The notes under the pieces were generated by a model. It saw nothing but the letters and a program-made list of their open reading frames with translations, made no database searches and was not told the DNA's origin. DNA of 15,323 nucleotides from Bermanella sp041589295 (lineage in GTDB: Bacteria; Pseudomonadota; Gammaproteobacteria; Pseudomonadales; Oceanobacteraceae), in assembly GCA_041589295.1 (NCBI GenBank), contig JBFHVZ010000083.1, positions 1 to 15,323 on the forward strand. Reading direction: 5' to 3'. Made by a program: the position numbers and the translations under genes. How positions within the stretch are numbered: position 1 is the stretch's first letter; every line of letters begins with the position of its first letter. Of the stretch, positions 1 to 7,300 are shown one piece after another.

Positions 1-2
1 GA

Positions 3-77
3 CCAACCCAGATAACCTTCAAGAAAAGCCGAGTAATCACCACGCGGCCTGATCCACAGGCAAAATTCGAGCGATAA
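3..77 (+). CDS. Possible 3' end of a rightward gene (partial)
   Basis: Frame 3 is open from the window edge to a TAA at 75-77, coding for about 24 residues that end in PDPQAKFER. The stop lies five bases before the A-tract of a bidirectional terminator, which is where a convergent gene should end. Frame 2 is also open, to a TGA at 50-52, so the frame is not certain. The minus strand can also be read as protein-like sequence here but shows no start codon. The product is not recognised. Confidence is low because so few codons are visible. Confidence 0.3.
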   Translation, partial: PTQITFKKSRVITTRPDPQAKFER

Positions 78-108
78 AAAAAGGGAAGCCGACAGCTTCC
101 CTTTTTTT
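76..108. terminator. Bidirectional rho-independent terminator
   Basis: A perfect 7-bp stem GGGAAGC/GCTTCCC (83-89 with 95-101) encloses the loop CGACA. Seven A's flank it on the left and seven T's on the right, so it works as an intrinsic terminator on either strand. It sits 45 bases past the stop of the leftward gene ending at 153 and just after the possible rightward gene end at 77. Confidence 0.9.
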
Positions 109-152
109 ATTAACCCCTCAGGTTTAACACTGGCTTCAGGTTATGAATTGGG

Positions 153-866
153 TTATGACTTACCTGACAACTGTTTGTTAATTTGAGCTTTGTTGTAATA
201 AAGCAAAAAGTACGCGCCGCGCTCTTGGTAGTTAGCCAACGCCTTTTGCATAAAGTCCCACTTCTTTTGCACGCTTTGCAGCGCTTTGACATCCACTGGT
301 AAACCTTCAACTTGTTCCAGTTGTTTTAGCGTTACCATTAACGCATCGGCTTCTGACGTGGGGTTTAATTCGGTTAAACCCGACGGGTCTTGTTTTGTTT
401 GAATGGTACTGGTGACATCAAAGTAACGCGCGCTAATCACTTCTGCTCGAATGTTCACAATCTCTAATTGGCGCTCACTGGTGGGCTCTTGCTCTAGCTG
501 CTGCAACCAATAACGGTAGGATTTACTAAGATACTCGCGATACTGTGTACGCACAGAAGAAGCAACGGTTAAACCCGCGCCGCCCATATAATCGTATTTA
601 AGGTTACGGCGCAGACGCGACCAAGCATTATCTAATTCGGTGGCGACGGCTTTATTTTCAATTTTAGCTAAATGGGTTTCGGCCAAGTTGGCGAAGTTCT
701 GAAACTCTTTTTCGTAACGGGTATCACCATCACTGAGCGACACCATATAAAACGCTGACATGGATTGCGCCACGGCCATGGTGTGTTCACCCAAGGCTGT
801 TGCAGCCCATGTCACAGGAATCATTGCCCAGCTTAGGCACAAAACTGCAATGAGTTTCATTTTCAT
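153..866 (-). CDS. Exported protein of unknown function, mostly helical
   Basis: A protein of about 237 residues. The first 20 or so residues form a signal peptide: basic MKMK, a hydrophobic stretch, then a VTWA-A type cleavage site, so the product is probably periplasmic. The mature part is rich in Glu, Gln, Leu and Lys, has no Cys motif and no further membrane segment, and reads as a helical bundle. The ATG at 866 is preferred over the in-frame TTG at 869, with AGGGTGG a few bases upstream acting as ribosome site; an ATG at 860 is also possible. No family was recognised. It is co-oriented with trxC but 155 bases lie between them, so it may have its own promoter. A strong terminator follows. 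Confidence 0.8.
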   Translation of the reverse strand: MKMKLIAVLCLSWAMIPVTWAATALGEHTMAVAQSMSAFYMVSLSDGDTRYEKEFQNFANLAETHLAKIENKAVATELDNAWSRLRRNLKYDYMGGAGLTVASSVRTQYREYLSKSYRYWLQQLEQEPTSERQLEIVNIRAEVISARYFDVTSTIQTKQDPSGLTELNPTSEADALMVTLKQLEQVEGLPVDVKALQSVQKKWDFMQKALANYQERGAYFLLYYNKAQINKQLSGKS

Positions 867-940
867 CAAGCCACCCTACCAATTGTCATTTTTAGGCCAC
901 CGAGTATGGCAGCAAATGACACAGGAGGAACTTACCGATC

Positions 941-958
941 AGGACAGCTTACTGTCCT
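941..958. repeat. Perfect 7-bp inverted repeat between trxC and the exported-protein gene
   Basis: AGGACAG, a CTTA spacer, then CTGTCCT. It lies 63 bases past the trxC stop and about 75 bases ahead of the ATG at 866. There is no T-run after it on either strand, so it is not a normal intrinsic terminator. It could be an operator for the 153-866 gene or an mRNA 3'-end stabilising hairpin for trxC. Confidence 0.5.
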
Positions 959-1021
959 AATGTGGTAAATCGGCTAAGAATGTGACTTGGTACGCCAGTT
1001 TTTACAGTTCGAAACAATCTA

Positions 1022-1450
1022 CTAAGTTGCCAACTGGCTATTCAGCCACTGACGCAACTGACCTTCGGGAAGCGCACCCGCCATTTCAGCACTGACTTGT
1101 CCCTGTTTAAAAACCTTTAACGCCGGAATGCTGCGGATGCCATATTGCATCGCCAATTGCTGCTCCGACTCAGTGTTCACCTTAACGAAAATGGCTTTGT
1201 CCGCCATCTGACCAGCCACCTGATTGAACACTGGCCCCATCATCTGACAAGGCCCACACCATGCCGCCCAAAAGTCCACCACGACAGGTAAATCGCTGCG
1301 ACTGATCAGCTTATGAAACTGTGCTTGGTTTACCTCCACCGCTTTCGCTGGCAACAGCGCCGACTGGCACTTGCCACACTTTGGGTGTTCGCTTAAACGC
1401 TCTGGCGGCACTCGGTTTACGCCTGAACAGTTGGTACAGACAAGATGCAT
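1022..1450 (-). CDS. trxC: Thioredoxin 2 (TrxC), zinc-binding
   Basis: A 142-residue cytoplasmic thiol-disulfide oxidoreductase; E. coli Trx2 is 139 residues. The N-terminal zinc module has two CxxC pairs, C5-C8 and C25-C28. The thioredoxin fold follows, with the active site WCGPC (C65, C68) and the cis-proline motif RSIPALKVF. Family knowledge: TrxC reduces protein disulfides using thioredoxin reductase, is oxidative-stress linked, and its zinc is released on oxidation. The ATG at 1450 is chosen over an upstream in-frame GTG at 1477 because it has GGAG five bases upstream and begins at the conserved MHLVCTNC. It is transcribed divergently from the lipoprotein/barrel/TlpA operon, sharing a 179-bp control region. 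Confidence 0.96.
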   Translation of the reverse strand: MHLVCTNCSGVNRVPPERLSEHPKCGKCQSALLPAKAVEVNQAQFHKLISRSDLPVVVDFWAAWCGPCQMMGPVFNQVAGQMADKAIFVKVNTESEQQLAMQYGIRSIPALKVFKQGQVSAEMAGALPEGQLRQWLNSQLAT

Positions 1451-1459
1451 ACTGACTCC
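1451..1459 (-). promoter_or_regulatory. Ribosome binding site deciding the trxC start
   Basis: On the minus strand GGAG (1456-1459) is followed by five bases and then the ATG at 1450. This favours a 142-residue TrxC over the longer GTG-initiated reading. Confidence 0.75.
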
Positions 1460-1488
1460 GATCAACTCTGGAAACACTTTAGATCAAG

Positions 1489-1518
1489 CTAATATTGTGG
1501 CGATACCCTAATTTTCAA
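1489..1518 (-). promoter_or_regulatory. Candidate sigma-70 promoter for trxC
   Basis: On the minus strand a -35-like TTGAAA (1513-1518, five of six matches) is followed after 18 bases by TATTAG (1489-1494, four of six). Transcription would start about 35 bases upstream of the ATG. A short CCCT/AGGG inverted repeat (1506-1509 with 1518-1521) overlaps the -35 region. The call rests on sequence match only. Confidence 0.4.
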
Positions 1519-1571
1519 GGGCTTCAGCGGATTGGCATTGCCACTGCGACATTTTGTCACATCGGTAAATT

Positions 1572-1598
1572 GAGCGCGGCGCTCTAGAATGCCGGCAT
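1572..1598. promoter_or_regulatory. Tandem palindromes and candidate -10 upstream of the envelope operon
   Basis: GAGCGC-G-GCGCTC (1572-1584) and ATGCCGGCAT (1589-1598) are both perfect palindromes. They flank and overlap TAGAAT (1585-1590), which matches the -10 consensus at five of six positions. The -35 region is weak, as expected for an activator-dependent promoter. The leader to the ATG at 1630 would be about 30 bases. The first palindrome sits where a spacer-binding or repressor protein could act. The regulator is unknown. Confidence 0.4.
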
Positions 1599-1629
1599 CT
1601 CGACGATGTTTGAATAAGGACTAGGCAAC

Positions 1630-2604
1630 ATGGCAATTTCCTCCGTTAAAACCCTCAGCGCCATTATTGCAGCCAGTGTGTTAACCACAGGCTGTCTGGA
1701 CCTGAGTGACGATGATAACGACAACAACTCGCACGACAATCGCGCGATCACCGCAGAAACCGACAACTATATTTTTGAATACACCGCAGGTGCCATCAGT
1801 GGCGGTGTGGGTAGTTACACGCTTAACGTAAAAGCAAAAGATGGCTCGGACGTTTCCGGCGAAGAAGTTTCCAGCACACCTGTAATGACTATGAACAGCG
1901 GCATGGAGCACAGTACACCCACCGTAAGCACCTTGGGCGACCTTGATGAAGATGGCGACTTCTCCACACAGGTTTATTACCTAATGGGCACCTACAACGG
2001 CAATGGTGAAAAGCAAGGCAATTGGAACCTTAATGTGGAGTTTGACGGCGAAACTGCCAGCTTACCCATGGAAATAAGCTGGACCGATGGTGGTCACACC
2101 ACGCTGTACGGTGGCGAAGACGACAAGATTAACGGCATGAGCGGTATGACACCGCGTCCATACTATGTGTTCTTCGAAGGCAAGCATCACATGAACAACA
2201 TGCACATGTTCAGTGTGTATGTCGCCACTAAAGAAGACATGCTGAACTACCCAGCCGTTGTTGCCGGTAGCACACTTTCAAAAGGCAGCAGCATGGACAT
2301 GTCAAACATGAATGCTATGAATCAAAAAATGGCAATGCCAGACATGTTTACAGTTAACAGCGTGAGCGTGGAAATGTGCTTGGAAAATTGCATGGACGAC
2401 AGCGCCGTATGGGAATCCGCGAGCGCCAGTACAACAAAGGACGGGGTGTACACCATCAGTGTAACTGAACACGCAGCCGACTTAAGCAGTATCCATGTAA
2501 AGTTAGCCGTTAACGGTGTCGACAAACAGAATGCAGCAGGCACCTCTAGTATGGGCATGATTTCGCTGACAAGTAGCAACACTGACTCTAGTCATAACCA
2601 TTAA
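1630..2604 (+). CDS. Methionine-rich lipoprotein, putative metal-binding, FixH/YtkA-like first domain
   Basis: A 324-residue lipoprotein whose signal peptide ends in the lipobox LTTGC (Cys22). An Asp/Asn-rich linker (residues 24-37) follows. Residues 47-150 look like a beta-sandwich with PVMTMNSGMEH (84-94) and a later GxYxGxGxWxLxV strand pattern, resembling FixH/YtkA-like domains. From residue 170 to 255 it carries 15 Met, with His186, His187 and His192, a MDMSNMNAMNQKMAMPDM cluster (222-239), a C250-xxx-C254 pair and a His-containing tail. Such Met/His clusters typically bind Cu(I) or Ag(I); here that is inferred. AAGGA lies nine bases before the ATG. It is first in a three-gene envelope operon. 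The exact family is uncertain. Confidence 0.85.
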   Translation: MAISSVKTLSAIIAASVLTTGCLDLSDDDNDNNSHDNRAITAETDNYIFEYTAGAISGGVGSYTLNVKAKDGSDVSGEEVSSTPVMTMNSGMEHSTPTVSTLGDLDEDGDFSTQVYYLMGTYNGNGEKQGNWNLNVEFDGETASLPMEISWTDGGHTTLYGGEDDKINGMSGMTPRPYYVFFEGKHHMNNMHMFSVYVATKEDMLNYPAVVAGSTLSKGSSMDMSNMNAMNQKMAMPDMFTVNSVSVEMCLENCMDDSAVWESASASTTKDGVYTISVTEHAADLSSIHVKLAVNGVDKQNAAGTSSMGMISLTSSNTDSSHNH

Positions 2605-2668
2605 TCGTTGGGCGTGTTCCTATTCGTAATATGAATAAACAAACCTCACCACGAACCTTAACGACATC

Positions 2669-2684
2669 GAAAGGGCACCCTGTG
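2669..2684 (+). promoter_or_regulatory. Shine-Dalgarno supporting a GTG start for the barrel protein
   Basis: GAAAGGG (2669-2675), a six-base spacer, then GTG at 2682-2684. The upstream in-frame ATG at 2631 has no purine-rich site before it. Confidence 0.65.
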
Positions 2685-3626
2685 AAAACAGGGATAGCTC
2701 TTTTGTTGTTTTCGATGATTAGTCAAAACGCACTGGCAGCTTCTTGCTGCGGCGGCGGTGCCGGCACCAGTGTCATTTTGCCTAAGTTTAATGAACTCAT
2801 GTTCGAAGTGGGCGGTCGTTACGAGCAGTTTAATGGTAACTGGAATCCAGATGGCCAATACCAAAAAGACATCAACGGCAATGACTTAACTGAGTTCACC
2901 ACCACGTTCAGTGTCGCCAAGCGATTGCACGATCAATGGCAGTTTTCCGCAAACATCCCTTACACCCGACACGACAATCAATATCCAGGCGATAGCGCGA
3001 CCAGCTCAGGGTTAGGCGATACCAGCTTAAGCCTCTGGTACGAAGCATTTGAAAATGTCACCTGCATTTACCGCATCGCCGGCTGGGAAAGTTTAAAGCC
3101 ATCTATTTATTTAGGTGGACAGTTAACCGTACCAACAGGGAAAAGTCGTTACAGTGATCGCGTTGAACGCAGCGAAGAAATAACCGGCCGTGGCTTTTAC
3201 CGCTTCGATGTACAAGCCATGGTAGAAAAAACCATTTATCCATGGAGCCTAAGCGTCACCTGGATGTACGGAAAATATTTACAGCGACCTGTGAATCAGG
3301 AATACGGACGCGACGTTGAGCCTTACGACAAACAACTAGGTGATCGCCATAGTCTTGCCGCAGCGCTGGGCTATACCTGGTTTGCGAAAGACATGAGCAT
3401 GGTGACACTGGCCTACAATTACACCGACTTATCTGAAGGTGCCAGCGACATCGACGGACAACGCAACCCAGATGATGCGTTCAAAAAAATCATGTCAGGC
3501 CTTGCTCTAACCTATACATCGCCTCGTCGCGATTGGTTTGCCAAAGCGGGTTACAGTCAAGCCGAGCGCGGCGTGCGCACGCCAAAAAGTTCGACCATGA
3601 GTTTGGGGTTGGGATATGTTTTTTAG
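2682..3626 (+). CDS. Outer-membrane beta-barrel protein with Cys-Cys-Gly-Gly-Gly mature N-terminus
   Basis: From the GTG at 2682 this is 314 residues; an ATG at 2631 would add 17. With the GTG start the N-terminus is a textbook signal peptide, cleaved after ALA at residue 19. The mature protein then begins ASCCGGGAG, putting a vicinal Cys22-Cys23 pair near the new N-terminus. The rest has alternating amphipathic strands rich in Tyr, Trp, Gly and Asn, motifs such as GLGDTSLSLWYE, and a C-terminal ...GLGYVF ending in Phe, the usual signal for BAM-assembled barrels. It lies 77 bases after the Met-rich lipoprotein, and the next gene overlaps its 3' end. Its substrate is unknown; the vicinal Cys pair suggests metal or thiol chemistry. 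Confidence 0.82.
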   Translation: MKTGIALLLFSMISQNALAASCCGGGAGTSVILPKFNELMFEVGGRYEQFNGNWNPDGQYQKDINGNDLTEFTTTFSVAKRLHDQWQFSANIPYTRHDNQYPGDSATSSGLGDTSLSLWYEAFENVTCIYRIAGWESLKPSIYLGGQLTVPTGKSRYSDRVERSEEITGRGFYRFDVQAMVEKTIYPWSLSVTWMYGKYLQRPVNQEYGRDVEPYDKQLGDRHSLAAALGYTWFAKDMSMVTLAYNYTDLSEGASDIDGQRNPDDAFKKIMSGLALTYTSPRRDWFAKAGYSQAERGVRTPKSSTMSLGLGYVF

Positions 3627-4167
3627 TCGTACGTTAAGATCCAGTTTGGTGTTAATGGTTAGCTTGCTGGCCTTGGCAGGCTGTCAAGAAGACATGATGC
3701 CGAGCAGCAAAGACCAGCGCAGTGAAAATCAAAATCAAGTTGGCGGTTCTGTGGGAGGTACAGTCGGAAGCACAGTAGAAGACTTTAGCTACACCCTGTC
3801 CACAGGTGAACAAAACCAACTCAATACGCTTTTACAAACCCATGATGCTGTGGTGTTGTATTTCACCATGTGGTGTCCAGTGTGCACCGAACACATGCAA
3901 CACATTCAGGTGCTTACTGCAGAGCATCCCAACATTGCGTTCGTGTTTGTGGATTACTTAACGAATTCGGTGGCAAACACGCGACAAACACAATTAAGTC
4001 AGGGCTGGGATGGCTTTGATACCATCAGCGATTTTGATAACGCGTTAGAAAACCAATTTGATGGCACCATGGCCATCACAGTGGTCATTGATAAAAACAG
4101 TATCGTAAAATTAAACGAAGAGTTTAAAAACGGAGCGCGTTTAAAAGATGTTTTAAATACGCTTTAA
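3616..4167 (+). CDS. TlpA/ResA-like thioredoxin-fold lipoprotein
   Basis: A 183-residue protein with lipobox LAGC (Cys23), so it is membrane-anchored in the envelope. A Gly/Ser/Asn-rich tether (about residues 29-54) precedes the fold. The redox motif WCPVC has Cys87 and Cys90, in the setting VVLYFTMWCPVC typical of TlpA/ResA/CcmG relatives. The strand before VVIDKNS normally starts with a cis-proline (family pattern P-T-T-F-L-I-D); here it reads AITVVID, so Ala153 seems to replace it. The ATG overlaps the end of the barrel gene by 11 bases, indicating translational coupling, with GGGG about seven bases upstream. Family members reduce or shuffle disulfides or deliver thiol reductant to metal sites; its partner here is probably in the same operon. 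Confidence 0.88.
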   Translation: MFFSRTLRSSLVLMVSLLALAGCQEDMMPSSKDQRSENQNQVGGSVGGTVGSTVEDFSYTLSTGEQNQLNTLLQTHDAVVLYFTMWCPVCTEHMQHIQVLTAEHPNIAFVFVDYLTNSVANTRQTQLSQGWDGFDTISDFDNALENQFDGTMAITVVIDKNSIVKLNEEFKNGARLKDVLNTL

Positions 4168-4228
4168 TCAGGCTCACGCTCCGAAACCGCGCAGACTTTA
4201 ACCCCTCAACTCAGCCATGTAAGAAAAT

Positions 4229-4263
4229 GAAAGCGAAAGCGAAAGCGAAAGCGAAAGCGAAAG
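4229..4263. repeat. Hexanucleotide tandem repeat (GAAAGC), about 5.8 copies
   Basis: Five perfect GAAAGC units (4229-4258) plus GAAAG. It lies in an intergenic, strongly purine-rich stretch between the TlpA-like gene and the terminator. No coding role is apparent. Confidence 0.95.
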
Positions 4264-4284
4264 AAAACAAATAAGAGAATAAAG

Positions 4285-4322
4285 AAAAAGCCTTCATAAA
4301 CAACATTATGAAGGCTTTTTTT
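4285..4322. terminator. Bidirectional rho-independent terminator between the envelope operon and the RND genes
   Basis: A perfect 10-bp stem GCCTTCATAA/TTATGAAGGC (4290-4299 with 4306-4315) around a six-base loop. Five A's lie on the left and seven T's on the right. It is placed between convergent genes ending at 4167 and 4343. Confidence 0.93.
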
Positions 4323-4342
4323 ACGGCTGCTATTTTTAATTG

Positions 4343-7300
4343 CTATCTGACGGCTTCTGATTGTATGCCATAACTCATGGCATACGACACTGGCACCACG
4401 ACTAGCGTAAGCACGGTAGCAAACGCCAAACCAAACGCGATCACCACCGCCATACCAGCAAAAAATGGATCCAGTAGCAGCGGCACCATGCCTAAAATGG
4501 TGGTAATCGCCGCCATACACACAGGTCGTACACGACTGATGGATGCATGCACGACGGCTTCATAAGGCGACTTACCTTCACTCAGCTCTAGATTAATTTG
4601 ATCTACCAGTACGATGCCATTCTTAATGATCATACCGGACAAACTTAAAAAGCCCAGTAATGACATAAACCCAAAAGCAACGCCGGTACTTAATAAACCC
4701 GCAGTGACCCCAATCACAGCCAAAGGTACACACGCCCAAATCACCAACGCACTGCGTAGCGCGTTAAACAGTAAAACGGTGATGATAAACATGAATAAGT
4801 ACCCCAACGGTAGCGAACTGAACACCGAGTTTTCGGCATTGGTTTGCGCCTCATATTCACCACCCCAAGTCAGTGTGTAGTCGGCGGGTAACTCAATGGC
4901 TTCCACCTGTGGTTGAATGGCGTTAAACACTTCCATGGTGGTTGCACTGCTGAGCACATCTGGGTCTGCCATGAGTGCCATGGTGCGTTTGCGATCACGT
5001 CGTACAATCAGTGGGTCTTCCCATACTACTTCAAAGTCTTTTACGACCTGTTGAATTGGCACATAACGGTTATACACAGGACTGTAGATTTTTGCTTCCA
5101 ACACGCCTTCTAAATCCAGCCGTTGTTCTGCTGGTGGGCGGACCACCACAGGCAACAAATCGGTGCCCTCGCGGTACAAACCAATGGTTTTTCCGCTAAA
5201 GCTCATTTGCAAAACATCATCTAGATCTTGTCGGCTAACCCCCAATCGACGGGCCGCTGCTTCGTCAAATTGCGGGCGCAATAATTTAACGCGCTCACGC
5301 CAGTCGTGACGAATATTTTCTAAGCGTCCATCGGCGCGGTAAATGGTCTCGGCCTGTGCAACCAGATGACGTAGTACTTCTGGATCTGGCCCTGTAAATC
5401 TGGCTTCAATTTTTGCGGCAGAACCAGGCCCAATTTCAAGCCGTTTAAACTTCACCATGGCGTCCGGTGCTGTCTGTTGAATATGCCCTCGCAGGTCTGC
5501 AATTAAAGCAGGAATATCGTCACTGCTTTGCAGACGAACCATTAACTGGCCATAGCTATCGTATTTTTTCTCAACCGCGTAGGTCAGCATAAATCGGATT
5601 TCACCCTGACCGACAGTCGAAGATACAAACTCAACCCGTTCATCTTGAGCCAAATGCGCTTCGAGACGTTGCACTTGATCTCGAGTAGCGCGAATGTCCG
5701 TACCTTGTGGTAACCAATAATCCATTAACACCACTGGCGTCGTCGAAGGCGGAAAGAAACTTTGTTTAACCAAGCTAAAGCCAAGTACGCTCAACACCAA
5801 CAGCCCGACCATTAACACAATGGTCGCGGCGCGATGACCCATAGCAACATCTAATATGCGCTTATAAAAATCAAAGATGACCCCTTGGTAAGGATCAATT
5901 TCACCTTGAGTTGAGGTGGAATCAACTTTGGGTGATTTAATCAATAAGTCGCATAAAAACGGCGTAATAGTAATGGCCGTTACCCAACTGGTAAGTAGAG
6001 AAATCAACAGTACTTGGAACAAGCTACCCGCGAATTCACCGGTATCGTCTGGTGACAAACCAATGGGTGCAAAGGCAGCAATTGCGATAATTGTTGCACC
6101 TAACAATGGCCACTGAGTTTGTTGCACAATATCTCGTGCCGCTTGTAAGCGGGTCTGTCCTTTTTTAACGCCAATCAGTATGCCCTCCGTAATAACGATG
6201 GCGTTATCCACGAGCATACCTAATGCAATAATCAATGCGCCCAGTGAGACTCGCTGTAGGTTGATTCCCAGCATGTTCATAAAAATGAACGTACCCAAAA
6301 TTGTCAGCAGCAACACAGTGCCGACAATCGCACCACTGTACAAACCCATGAATATCAGCAGTACCACGAACACAATGGCCACAGCGGCAATCAGGTTCAT
6401 CATAAAGTCAGCTACCGACTTGGCTACTTCTTGCGGCTGGTTGTAGAGGTAATTCACATTCATGCCAACCGGTTGACTACCTTTTAACGCTGCCAAACGA
6501 GCATCCAGTGCCTTGCCCACTTCTACCACATTCACATCGTCAGCAAATGAAATTCCCACATGAATGGCACGACGTCCCATGTACGAGGTTACTTGCGAGG
6601 GTACTTCTTTTTCATCTTTAACCACACGACCAACATCGCGCAGGTAAATTAATTCTTTTGAACCGGGAGAGCTTAGTAAGAGGTTTTCAAGTTCTTCTAC
6701 CGATTGAAATTCTCCCGTTGACGAAATACGAATGTACTCGTCACCCACGCGCACATGACCGGCATTGGATACACTGTTTTGCGTACTTAAAATCTGATAA
6801 ATACGCCCAATAGGGATACCTAGGTTTGCCAGCTTTTCGTGACTGATTTCAACGTAAACTTGATGATCAGGTTCGCCAGCCAGCGTAACTTTGCCCACAC
6901 CATCAACCAGCACCAACTCGCGACGTAAATAGTCAACGTAATCGTTTACTTCTTTCAGCGAAAACCCTTCGCCTTCGACAGATAGCAACACCCCATACAC
7001 ATCGCCAAAATCATCATAGATGATGGGTGCGTAAACGTTGGGAGGTAAGTACGGTTGGTAGTCATTAATTTTACGACGCAGTTCATCCCAAATTTGTGGC
7101 AACGAATCTTTGTCGTAAATATTCTTCATGGAAACCGTAATTTGTGACAGACCAGCCTTACTAATGCTGGTGACTTTATCCACATACGGTAATTGCTGGA
7201 TGGCATTTTCCAATGGGTAAGTAACTTCTTCTTCCACCTGCAGTGGGCTCGCCCCTGGATAGCTCGTAATGACCATAGCATCTTTAATGGTGAATTTTGG

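Noticed and set aside
1..75. Minus-strand protein-like reading (LWIRPRGDYSAFLEGYLGW)
   Set aside because: It would have to start between the terminator and position 75, where no usable start codon or ribosome site exists; more likely the antisense of a rightward gene end.
941..958. Inverted repeat as an intrinsic terminator for trxC
   Set aside because: There is no T-run after the stem on the minus strand.
1451..1477. GTG-initiated extension of TrxC
   Set aside because: The nine extra residues are not part of the family and the ATG at 1450 has GGAG at good spacing.
2631..2681. ATG start for the barrel protein at 2631
   Set aside because: It has no ribosome site and would put 17 polar residues before a standard signal peptide; the GTG at 2682 has a good site.
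110..4208. The 11-mer TTAACCCCTCA occurs at 110-120 and again near 4198-4208
   Set aside because: Two short copies in intergenic DNA, in different contexts and without flanking similarity, are probably chance.
4206..4520. Minus-strand open frame with an Arg-Phe repeat tract
   Set aside because: The Arg-Phe run is only the GAAAGC microsatellite read on the other strand, and the frame overlaps the true 3' end of the RND permease.
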